Origin: Fistularia commersonii
Lineage: Eukaryota; Chordata; Actinopteri; Syngnathiformes; Fistulariidae
DNA length: 64,000 nt
Direction: 5' to 3'
Assembly (NCBI GenBank): GCA_037954325.1
Contig: JBBMNZ010000035.1
Span: 8,207,001 to 8,271,000 of the forward strand
Made by a program: the position numbers and the translations under genes. Positions 54,034 to 64,000 of this stretch are shown here, one piece after another. Below the pieces are notes generated by a model. It had not been told where the DNA came from. It searched no databases and saw nothing but the letters and a program-made list of their open reading frames with translations. The stretch's first letter is position 1; each line of letters begins with the position of its first letter.

Positions 54034-56812
54034 GTGAAAGGAATGCAGCCTAAGGGTGGCATGTACCAGTATCTCCCTGAGCTGCCTCAGAGGGGCATGG
54101 GCCTGTGTCTCCCTGAGCTCATCCCCAACCCGGATAAATACAGAGGGTTGCATCAGGAAGGGCATTCGAAGGGCAACTTTTGCCAAAACCAAACATGCGA
54201 ATCAAACCCAATAATCTCATACCGGATCAGTCAAGGCCTAGGTTAACAACGACTGCCATTGGTACTGAAGACGTACACGATACCAATGAAAACTGGGCTA
54301 CTGTAGGTCAAAGAAGGACAGGAGGAAGGCGTGTTTAGAAGCAGAGACAGAAGAGGAAAGGCAAAGGTCTGGGACTGAGAGTAGGGACTTTAAATATCGG
54401 GACTATGACAGGGAAAGGTAGAGATTTGGTCAACATGATGCAGGTAAGGAAGGTGGATGTGTGTCCAGGAGACGAGGTGGAAAGGTGGTAAGGCTAGAAG
54501 CTTAGGAACAGGCTTTAAGATGTACTATCATGGCGCTGACAAGAAGAGAAATGGAGTAGAAGGTATCTTGAAGGAGGAGTTTGTTAGGACTGTTCTGGAG
54601 GTGAAATGAATGTCAAACAGAGTCATGAGTCTGAAACTGAATATTGAAGGTGCAATGCTCAATGTTGTTAGTGGCTATGCCCTGCAGGTGGAATGTGACT
54701 TTAAGAAGGAGAAGTTCTGGAATAAGTTAGTTGAAATGATGCAGAATATCCCCAGAGATGAGAGAGTGGTAATTGGTGCAAACTTCAATTGGCATGCTGG
54801 TGCAGGCAATAGAGGGGATGAAGAAGTGATGGGCAGATATGGTATACAGGATAGGAACGCAGAGGGACAGTGGTAGGTGGTAGATTTTGCAAAAAAGGAT
54901 GGAAATGGCTATAGTCATTGTTCCCTCTAAGCTGGGCAATCAGTATTGACACAGCAAAGCTGAACTGTAAATATATTAAACACATTTATTTTATTTACAG
55001 TTCTGCTTGGATTTTATTTCATCCACAGCATGCAAAGCATGAAATAAAATGCACAGATTTGCTGTGCGCGGAGCAGTGCGCGATTGCGCAAACGCACAGC
55101 TTAGAGGGAACAGTGGCTGTAGTCAAAACTTTTTTCCAGAAAAGACAGGAACATCGGGTAAGTTGTAAGAGCAGAGGTAGGAGCACACAGATAGACTACA
55201 TCTTGTATAAAGGTAACCTGAAAGAGATCAGTGACTGCAAAGTAGTTGTGAGTGAGAGTGTAGACAGACAGCATAGAATGGTGGTTTGTAGGATGACTCT
55301 GGTGACAAGGAAGATCGAGAGGACAAAGGCAGGGCAGAGGACAAAGTGATGGAAGCAGAAAAGGGAGGGGTGTTGTATGGTTTTCAGGGATCTGGGTGGT
55401 CAGGGAGAGCTTTCATATGATTGAACAACTACAGCTAATGTTATCAGGGAGACAGGAAGGAGAGTACTTGGTGTATCATCTGGGAGGAAAGTAAGTAGAC
55501 AAGGAGACTTGGTGGTGGAATGAGGAAGTGCAGGAGTATATACAGGGAAAACAGTTAGCAAAGAAGAAGTGGAACACTGAGGGTACTGAAGAGAACAGAC
55601 AGGAGTACGGGGAGATACATCATGAGGTAAGCGAAGAGATAGCAAAGGCAAAACAAAGGGCGTACAATGACTTGTATGCTTGATTGGACAGTAAGGAGGG
55701 AGAGAATGATCTATACAGGTTGGCAAAAGATAGAGATAGAGATGGAAAGGATGTACAACAGGTCGGGGTGATTAAGGATAGAGAGGGAAATGTATTGGCA
55801 GATGCTAGAAGAGTGATGGGAAGATGGAAAGAGTACTTTGGAGGGCCGATGAACGAGGAAAATGAAGGAGAGGCAAGGGTAGAAGAGGTTACGATAGTAG
55901 ACCACAAAGTAGCAGAGATTAGTAAAAATGAAGTGACGAAGGCATTTAAGAGGATGAAGAGTGGAAAGGCAGTTGGTCCTGATGATATACCTGTGGAGGT
56001 ATGGAAGTGTCCGGGAGAAGCAGCGGTAGAGTTTCTGACTAGATTATTCAACGGGGTCTTAGAGAATGAGAAAATGCCTGAGGAATGGAGAAGAAGTGTG
56101 ATGGTGTCCATTTTTAAGAATAAGGGGGATGTGCAGAATTGCGGCAACTATAGAGGGATGAAGTTGATTAGCCATAAGTGTAAAAGAGAAGTGTAAACTA
56201 GACTGAGAGCTGAAGTCTGCATTTGTGAACAGCAGTATCGTTTCATACCTAGAAAAAGTACTATAGATGCAGTATCTCGTTCGAGAATGATGGAGCGCAG
56301 CTGCATTTTATCTTTGCACAAGGTGCCAAGAGAGGAAAAGTGTCAGGGGTACTATGCAATAGAAGACTATCAGCCAGAATGACAGGAAAGGTGTACAATG
56401 TAGTGGTGAGACCAACGATGCTGCATGGCCTAGAAACATTTACAATGACGAAAAGACAGGAGTCAGAACTAGAGGTTGCAGAGACGAAGACGCTAAGGTT
56501 CTGTGGGAGTTACTAGGATGGATAGGATCAGGAATGAGTCTGTCAGAGGAACAGCACGTTAGATGCTTTGGAGAGAAGGTCAGACAAGCCAGACTAAGAT
56601 GGTTCGGTCATGTACAGAGGAGGGATATTGAATATAATGGTAGACGGATGCTGGAATTGGAGCTGCCAGGCAGGTCTCGAGGAGGACCAAAGAGAAGATT
56701 AATGGACATAGTGAGAGAGGATATGAATAGGGTTAGATGGAGAAAGTTGATTCGCTGTGGCGACCCCTGAAGGGAAAAGCTGAAAGGAGAAGAAGAAGAA
56801 TAAGAGAATAAG
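54034..56812 (+). mobile_element. RTE-type LINE, copy 2, damaged
   Basis: It has the best-preserved 5' leader (cggataaatacagagggttg, then ggatcagtcaaggcctaggt). Endonuclease pieces follow (54610-54876, MSNRVMSLKLNIEG, IGANFNWHAG). The RT fingers frame is at 55684-56196 (MKSGKAVGPDDIPVEVW, EEWRRSVMVSIFKNKGD). The palm with the FADD motif is deleted at about 56330, after which the C-terminal frame 56534-56770 resumes (ARLRWFGHVQRRD). The end is cgacccctgaagggaaaagc. A hAT-type MITE splits it at 54916-55115. It is inactive. Confidence 0.82.
54916..55115. mobile_element. 200-bp hAT-type MITE inside RTE copy 2
   Basis: The terminal inverted repeats are CATTGTTCCCTCTAAGCTG at the left and its near-perfect inverse CAGCTTAGAGGGAACAGTG at the right. 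The flanks are 8-bp duplications differing at one base: gctatagt (54908-54915) and gctgtagt (55116-55123). An 8-bp duplication and CA-starting ends are typical of hAT elements. It has no coding frame. Confidence 0.88.
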
Positions 56813-56989
56813 AGGAGGGGGAACGGGTCTAATGATGAGCCCACTGAGAGTAGGAGTTACCGCACAGTAACATTTCGTTAATCAAGGCATTTGTCTCTAC
56901 TGGGTCCAAAGCATAAAATCTGTTGTCAGTTTTGAAATAACATCTGCACAGTGAAAGTTGACATTGGAGTCAAAGATTTGAACATTGTA

Positions 56990-57185
56990 TGACATCCAGT
57001 TCCTTTCTTCATGCCATATCCTGCAGTCAGGGTCACAGGAATGCTGGAGCCTATGCCCGCTGTCATTGAGCAAGAGCTGGAAACCCACCCAGACATGGGG
57101 AGAACATTCACACACCACACAGGATGACCCCCCTGCCGGAATTGAACCAGGGACCTCCTTACTGTGCGGTGGAATCAGTTCCTCC
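56990..57185 (-). repeat. SINE-like repeat family, copy
   Basis: In reverse complement it reads ggtccctggttcaattccgg (B-box-like), then gaatgttctccccatgtctg and gcataggctcca. Confidence 0.6.
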
Positions 57186-57189
57186 ATTA

Positions 57190-59935
57190 AAAAAAATATC
57201 TAATACCGTCTCGGTGGTTGAATACTGAGGAGCTTCCAAAGTAAAGTAGTGAGCAATTAGCAGTTCTACAGTGGAACAAGTTGATGAATTTCTATTATTT
57301 AAAAGGATTGAAAAGCATATCAAATATATGAGACAGTATTATGGCGGCTTATAAATGAGACTTAACATACTGATTTTAAAGAAGTAGTCACATATTAAAT
57401 GACCTATAGAAGAAAATCCTTTCAGAGAACCAATATCATCTAAAGAATTATTCAGCCTTTTTTTCCCCCCACATCTCTTCAGGCTGGGGAAAAAAGGTAA
57501 AAAACATGAAGGTATTTAGAGTCCAAGCCAAATTTATCTGACTCTACTACCAGATTAGGTTTAGTGGAGTTCCTTCATCCAAAAGACATCTTCAAATTCA
57601 ATGTGTCCCCCGGAATTGTGTCCAGAATTGATGAGGTAATTGAGTGATTCCAACTGTTTTTTTTTTCAAGGGACAGGCAGTTTCAGACAACAGCATTTTA
57701 TGTCTCGATGGCTACTTTCAGTGTTTTTAGTCCATGTTTTGCTACCTTTAAAGGTCTTGCAAACCCAATGGTAATAAAAGCCATCCGCACCATATGATGT
57801 TGCGGGTCCAGGAGGTTTTCACCACTCCTCAGAAAGCATTGTTTTAAAATAAAAGAATAAAAATAGATCTATAGATAAATAGATAATAGATCATACTTAA
57901 TTTTAGAGTCATTTGTAGATCTGTGCTGTCCTCTGTTAGTCGAGGAACATCCAAAAAGCTTAGCTGTCGGTCCCATCAACAGAAACTATGGGGTTTGTGA
58001 ATAAATACTGGTATTACTTTTCCAGAAGATGGTTACAGTCATTTCACGACTTAAATTGGTGTTGAACGGCAAAGTTATTAATACATGGGTCACATTATTG
58101 TTGTTTTTGTACCAGAAGTTTAATTTACTGTTGAATTCAGATGTATTAAGACCCAGGGAGTTTCAGATACCTTGTCAAATCATCTTTGCTGGTTCACTGC
58201 TGCTTCTTTTCGCCGTCTTGGTCATGACTGGCAAATTGACGTGAAACAGCTCTATGTTAGATTGAAAAGACCTCCAGGCACGGGAAAGGGCGAAGCAATA
58301 GAAAATCACTCTACCAATTTATTCCTAAAGTACTTTTGACAAGGTTCTTCTTGTGTGGAAACTTGTCATCGTCTTAAGTGTCGTTACAGCGCTCAAGTAA
58401 TTAAAGTTAACTTCCATAAATTGGTCCCTCAAGGGACGAGCGGGTGAATCACCATTCATATTTGCTCTGACTTCAAATCTCGCTCAGCGGCATTGTGTGC
58501 CCCTCTGCTCTTTTCATAGATATTGGTTGGATTGCTTTAGCCGTACATCGAGACTGAATGGGAGTATAACTTTGCTCCATTTGCTCCATGATAATGATTC
58601 CTGCCCTGATCATTGTCGAGGACACAGCCTGACCACAAGTGTTCACTCGTGCCCCAATGTAATTTAGATTTTTTTTTTAACCCCAGCCTACATGGTACAG
58701 TGAGGGGTGATTAAAAGAGCTACTGAGACACACTGTTCTGCTTATTCAACCACATGGTACTTTTTATTGATCACTGCTGGAGCTCATGTAATTAGAGGCA
58801 GAGGTAACTTACCCAGTTTCAAAGCTGCTGGCACATGTTCTTTGGACAGAGAATCCGCCATGTATTATGACTATGACATCAGTCGAGCTTCTGGTAGAGA
58901 AGCACAAACTGGACACAACTGATTTTAATAAACAACAGGCTGCTTGTGGGTTGATGTCTGTCCTTATATGTACTTTCAACTCACTTTGGAAAAGCACAAT
59001 TTTGTTCACACTTAGGGAGAGCCATTTACTAAAAACAGGGGAAGGTACCCAGTAGGCAAGAACCTTTGGCTGAGGTTTTTCCCTTTTTCTTTGTCGCCTT
59101 AGACGCTTTATGTCCATTGCAAAGTGCCTCAGGGCAGCTATTTCATTGCGTTTACTAACCTTTCCCCTGGCACTGCAGTATTTTTTAACTCTGAAGTCAC
59201 ATTGGGTATTGGATTTTTACAAAATGTGGAAAAAAAAACAAGAGTTTCCAGATGCTTTCCAAACCAACGGTTGTGTTTTACTTAAGGTGATTTGTCTCTC
59301 ATTCCAGTGATCTGTCTTGACTTTTTTGGTCTATTCTAATTGGACACGAGAGAAGTGCTTCCAGTGGAAACGGGAAATACATGAATATTCAGGATTTTTT
59401 TTAGGAACACCCGGGGCAGGGCTCCAGGGTTGACAATAATTGTCGCTTAGGATCTGGAGCAACTGTAAATCTGGTCAAATGTAGATGTTGTGGACAGCTG
59501 TAAATGTTACATAAGCATCCAAGATCCTATCAGGAGCAACTTGCATGACCTTTTTGTTTGATATATATATTTGTCCTAGTGTTTTCATCTGAAGATCTCA
59601 ATGCTGATGTATTTGAAAAGGTAACAACATTAGTATTGGTGTTGCAAATAGTCTTTGTTTTGGGAACCTTTCTGCAAAATTGCAACAGAGAGGGGAGGGA
59701 AAACATTTCCTCAAGTAGCTCCCATTTTCAGAAACCCCCAGACATGCTTTTGTCTATAAGACTTGCTTGATCTTTGAGGAGGAGCAGGCATGCCTTTTAT
59801 TTCCTCATTCTCTAAAGAGTACTTTACTTCATGACAGACAAGATAGTTTGTATCTTTACTTGACTGCAGGATTGCTGTGTATGTATATATATATGTACCG
59901 TCTAATTTTTATCCCGTTGTCTCTGTGTTATATGT
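57190..59935. other. no gene seen
   Basis: Non-coding, AT-rich sequence without repeats that I recognise. Confidence 0.5.
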
Positions 59936-59939
59936 AATG

Positions 59940-60240
59940 GTTTTTCCATTTATTCATTTATTTATCCTTATATTCATTTATAGCTGCACTCAGGGTCGCA
60001 GGACAGTTTGTTCCTATCCAAGCTGTTATTTAACAAGGTCCCCCCTGGCTCGGTAGCCAGTCGATCACAGGGCTGCACATAGACATTCACCCTCTCATCC
60101 ACACATCTGGGCAATTGGCAGTGGGAGGAAACCCTTGCAGACGCAGAGAGAGCTTGCAAGCTTTGCCACCAAAAAGCCCACCATCGGAAGAGAAGAAGGG
60201 ATCTTCTTGCCGTAAGGCGGAACCTCTAACCAGTGTTGCC
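59940..60240 (-). repeat. SINE-like repeat family, degenerate copy
   Basis: In reverse complement it gives the cctgcgaccctgagtgca and ttcctcccactgccaattg type segments. It begins in a TTCATTTA-rich tail. Confidence 0.5.
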
Positions 60241-61699
60241 CTTCATGGGTTTTCCAATGGATTCGCAAACATAGAATCATACACCTGAAAAACAAATGCA
60301 TATATTTCCTAACAATTTGCAAGTGTAGGTTCATGGCAGGGAGTTATATGTAACTCTGCAAAAACCTGTATTGGGGGTCATGCGGTCAAAGTGATAGCTC
60401 AGTCCATCTGCAGTGTGCAGTCAAAGAACACACAAGCGAATGTTTACTACTGTAAATTTCGGCCAACCGTGATACCTGTGAAGTATCGAAGAATCAGCAT
60501 GTTAACATTGTTTTACAACTGAAGCATTTCTTGAAAACTTCAAAACTACTTTAGAACCAACTTCAGCCCTTGAGCAGGCCAGGCAGCTGGAGCTGGAGGC
60601 GGGACAAACTTGTCTCACACACCTAGATGTGCATTTGGATCCAGAAGATATCACTTGTAATACTGGAACTAGTGAGACAAAAGTAAGAAGAAAGATTCAG
60701 TTGTTCAATTAGTAAGGGGAGGTAACAACAGAGTTAATCAATGCAGGACTTTGTTAAATCAACAGACATTTCCAAGTATCTGAGTCAAGTGCGCCCTGGA
60801 GGACTGTAGCCTCTGGCTGCTTTTGCCAGGTTTTAAACACACATTGAGACTTCATATGTGTTTGCTCTTCTCAATGAAATTACAGATGGTAACAAGCTAG
60901 ATTTATACGGTCAACAATATATAAATCTATGTTGAAAATTAGTCGTTCCGGTTATGGAAGGGTGAATTGATCTCTCACTGGAGCCTCAGACGTGAAAACA
61001 GCCAGCTCCCTCTGCTAATATAGCTTGTGAGGTTGACCCACGGAAAAATGCCTGAATAATATGTTCTCCCTGTACCTGTCATCTGCCCCTTGTACCTGTT
61101 TTTCTATTACTTACAATTTGATTATTGTCATTACTGCCTGTCCTGTGTAGTGTCAAGGTGGGACTCACGCTGGACAGGTTGCCACATATTGTGAGACAAA
61201 ATCAACCCATTCTCATTAATGCCTACAGATAATTTAAAAACAATCAACGTCTTACATGGTCTTTGACATAGGGATAAAGTCAGAGAACCTAGAGAAAACC
61301 TTACACAGGTGAGGGGAAGTGATATTTGTGTTACAGCAGATATCTGCTGGCCAGGCTGTATAGCAGGAATATCTCATGTCATTTTCAAATTGTCTAATTA
61401 TATAAAAATGGAGAATGGAGAATGGAGAACCTAATTGGTTTAGATATTTTTAGTGATACCACTTTAAACTTGATTTGTATGTTTTCACAGAAGAACACAA
61501 CACAAACTTGTATAAAGCTACAACCTGTTGGGACTCATAAAGATAACGCTCACATTCTGTTTTCAGATCACTACCAAAACAAATGGTCTGATTTATGTTA
61601 ATGAAAAGTGTTTCTATTAATTAGTAAATTCAAATAATTGCAAGGGTTTTGGTCTTCTGATCTGTCAGGCCTACTTGTTAAATCTTGTCTCTCTCACAT
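60241..61699. other. no gene seen
   Basis: No supported feature. A short tandem tggagaa(tggagaa) triplet is at about 61409-61430. Confidence 0.5.
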
Positions 61700-61702
61700 G
61701 TA

Positions 61703-62626
61703 CCGTATTTTCCGCACTATAAGGTGCACCGGGTTATAAGGCGCACCTTCAATGAATGGCCTATTTTAATTTTTTTTTTCATGTATTAGGCGCACGGCAT
61801 TATAAGGCGCACAGAATAGAAGCTACAGAAGAGGCAGGGGTTGCGTTATGCATCCACTAAATGGAGCTGCGCTAAAGGGAATGTCAACAAAACAGTCAGA
61901 TATGTCAGTCAGACTTTATTAATAGAATACAAACCAATGTTCTGACAACTCCTTTCACTCCCAAAACAAGTTAGTGCATTCACAATACAGTACCGTATGT
62001 ACCGGTAGCTTTTACCGATATTTGCGCTGCCTTATTTGAAAACAATGTATTTCCAACCCAATTTGTCACAGTTCAAAGCGTTTCATGAAACGAAAGCACC
62101 AAGAAGGACTGCCCCTAAATTCATTGATGTTAAGTTCGCGTGTTTGTCCTCTAACTGTAGCCATCTCGCTTTGCTCCCTCGGAAACTGTTTGGTCTTCTT
62201 TACTTGGAGCAGGTCATCTTATTGCTTCCTCCACTTCCGCACCATTGATTTGTTAATATTGAATTCTCTAGTTGCTGCTCTATTCCCATTTTCTACTGCG
62301 TGACTTGCCGCCTTCAGTTTAAACTCTGGGCCGTAAGCGTGTCTCTTGAAAGAAGCCGTTTTGGGTTCTTTACACACACAAACACACACACAAATACACA
62401 AATGGAAATGAAAATACACGCTTTGCATAGTGATATATCCCAGTATGCACCGCGCGCTACTTCTTCTACGGGAGAAAATTGAGTCGGCTACTGCTTCCCG
62501 TAGTTGCGAGACCTCTCGCGGCTCAATATTGATCCATATATAAGGCGCACCGGATTATAAAGCGCATTGTCGTTTTTTGAGAAGATTAAAGGCTTTTATG
62601 TGCGCCTTATAGTGCGGAAAATACAG
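61703..62626. mobile_element. pogo-like DNA transposon remnant, copy B
   Basis: A 924-bp element flanked by TA (61701-61702, 62627-62628). Its ends are inverted repeats: left CCGTATTTTCCGCACTATAA, right the inverse of CTGTATTTTCCGCACTATAA. Internal sequence parallels copy A, for example gcacaccttcaatgaatggc-like sequence near both left ends. On the minus strand it carries a transposase N-terminal remnant. TA duplications plus that domain suggest the pogo branch of Tc1/mariner (inference). Confidence 0.88.
62222..62353 (-). pseudogene. transposase N-terminal DNA-binding remnant (BrkDBD/CENP-B-like)
   Basis: The minus-strand frame reads KRHAYGPEFKLKAASHAVEN then GNRAATREFNINKSMVRKW. This is the helix-turn-helix found at the N-terminus of pogo-type transposases (brinker-like domain: FKL..., GNRAA.., V..WR). 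It stops soon after WRKQ; no DDE domain is present. The matching stretch of copy A is more decayed. Confidence 0.7.
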
Positions 62627-62629
62627 TAC

Positions 62630-62884
62630 TTATTTCCAGTGCATAGAGCAGCTGTTTTTGGCGCAGTTTTGTGCTAGCAGTGAGCTGTTAGCAACTGTCA
62701 AAAGTGAAGTCTTGAACTGCGATCAGTATTTCTCAAAAGGTGATGGACTTCCATTTATGATCATGCGATGAATATCAAGGGTGCAATTGGCCTCTGTGTC
62801 TGCGCTGAAAATTCAGTTGTTTAATGATGGTTTCATTTTGAGGAAGATAATATATCACGAAGTGGAGAGGTTATTTCTGGACTT
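62630..62884. other. no feature seen
   Basis: Short unique spacer between the pogo-like element and RTE copy 3. Confidence 0.5.
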
Positions 62885-63912
62885 GGTGCTGATGATATAC
62901 AGCACCTGTGGAGGTATGGAAGGTGGCAGTAGAGTTTCTGGTTAGATTATTCAATAGGATCTTAGGGAGAAAGAGGATGCCTAAGGAATGAAGAAGAGGC
63001 GTACCAGTTCTGATTTTAAGGAACCAGGGAGATGTGCAGAAGTGCAGTAACTATAGAAGAATAGAGTTGATGAGTGCAAACAAGACTAGAGAGACTGGAA
63101 GTGAGCATTTGTGAGTAGGAGAAGGGTGTCATGTAAAAAAAGTATACTGCAGATGTAGTATGTGCTTTAAGAATGTTGGTTGAGAAGTATAGGGTAGGTC
63201 AGAGGGAGCTGCATTGTGCCTTTTCAGACCTAGAAAAAACATACCACAAATATCTGTTGTACTGTTTGAAGAAGTGTGGAGTAGGAAAGGAGTATGCTAG
63301 ACTAGTGTAGGACGTGCCGTAGCTGTGACTGAGGAGCTCAGGGAAAAGGGTGCCATGAGAGGAACTCTGGTATTGTATGAGGAAGTCTGGAGTGGCAGAG
63401 AAGTATGTTAGAGTGGTGCAGAACATGTATGCTCGCTGTGAGACAGTGGTGTGCTTTAGGGGGACAGAGAACTTCAAGGTGGAGGTGGAACTTCATTAGG
63501 GGTCAGTTCTGAGCTCCTTCTTATTTGTTATGATAATGGACTGGCTGACGGTTGAGGTTTGACAGGAATTTCCCTGGACCATGATTTTTGCAGATGACAT
63601 TGTTATCTCTTGTGAGAGCAGGGAGCGGTGGAGGAGAATTTAGAGAGGTGGAGGTATGCACGGGAATGACGGTTAGCCACAGGCAAGACAGAATAAGTTT
63701 ATGATATGAGGGAACAAGTGAGGTTACGGTAAAATTGTAAAAATAGAAATGGTGCAGGACTGCAAGCACTTAGGGTCATCAGTCCAGAGCAATGGAGAAA
63801 GGGAGACCAAAAAGGAGATTTATGGATGCAGAGGGTGAGATGTAGGCAGCATATTTGCTGTGGTGACCCCGGAAGGGAGCAACTGAAAGATGAAGAAGAA
63901 AAGGAGGAGAAG
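62885..63912 (+). mobile_element. RTE-type LINE, copy 3, 5'-truncated and degenerate
   Basis: It begins within the RT fingers (gctgatgatatacagcacct matches the PDDIPVEVW segment of copy 2). It continues through the ggaactctggtattgtatga palm segment, the polymerase motif (tttgcagatgacattg at about 63586) and a compressed C-terminus, ending ctgtggtgacccc. Many frameshifts and stops are present. An internal repeat of the agaggaactctgg... segment suggests rearrangement. The plus-strand order agrees with copies 1 and 2. Confidence 0.75.
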
Positions 63913-64000
63913 TTATTAATTGTTACAGTGGCAAACTCCAGTCCAAACCGCTGTTACAATAAGTGTCTTTTTAAGCATTTCAACAACATATTATTAAAGA

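Noticed and set aside
55620..56147. 175-codon minus-strand frame
   Set aside because: It lies exactly opposite the RTE reverse-transcriptase frame of copy 2 and is its shadow.
1..64000. CRISPR arrays, operons, phage or plasmid systems
   Set aside because: The direct repeats present are microsatellites or transposon ends; the window is vertebrate nuclear DNA with spliced genes.

Overview
This is vertebrate nuclear DNA, almost certainly from a ray-finned (teleost) fish. It is AT-rich and gene-poor. It holds split exons with GT-AG introns, long dinucleotide and CCAT microsatellites, and fish-type repeats: Tc1/mariner elements, RTE-type LINEs and tRNA-derived SINEs. There are no operons, ribosome-binding sites or prokaryotic genes.

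Two protein-coding genes are firmly supported, both on the + strand, head to tail. (1) The last six coding exons of sec14l1 lie at 307-4734. They encode the end of the CRAL-TRIO lipid-binding domain, the GOLD domain and the Ser-rich C-terminus; the 5' part of the gene is outside the window. One of its introns uses a GC donor. (2) The complete endonuclease V gene, endov, lies at 10405-48216 in eight coding exons. The joined frame gives a 250-residue protein with catalytic residues D46, E94 and D120. Its last 18 codons sit alone in a tiny exon 17.4 kb downstream of exon 7. Its short upstream region carries a perfect palindromic CRE, an E-box and a CTCF-like site.

Most recognisable remaining sequence is transposon debris. 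It includes three damaged RTE-type LINE copies in the same orientation (19.8-22.4, 54.0-56.8 and 62.9-63.9 kb) plus two RTE tails; a LINE C-terminal zinc-finger fragment (9.3 kb); an R2-like endonuclease-tail fragment (12.3 kb); a Tc1 stub (13.2 kb); a nearly complete but internally deleted IR/DR Tc1 element (27.2-28.6 kb); a mariner-type MITE (31.2 kb); two copies of one TA-flanked pogo-like element (42.0 and 61.7 kb); a 200-bp hAT-type MITE nested in an RTE copy (54.9 kb); a tRNA-Ala-like SINE nested in another; and about seven fragments of a second SINE-like family.

Downstream of endov (48.3-64 kb) I found no confident gene. One short unassigned candidate exon lies at 50198-50246. I found no undescribed biological system. 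The observations most worth checking are the GC-AG intron, the endov promoter cluster, the isolated last endov exon, the nested insertions that give relative ages, and unexplained non-repetitive blocks inside endov introns.
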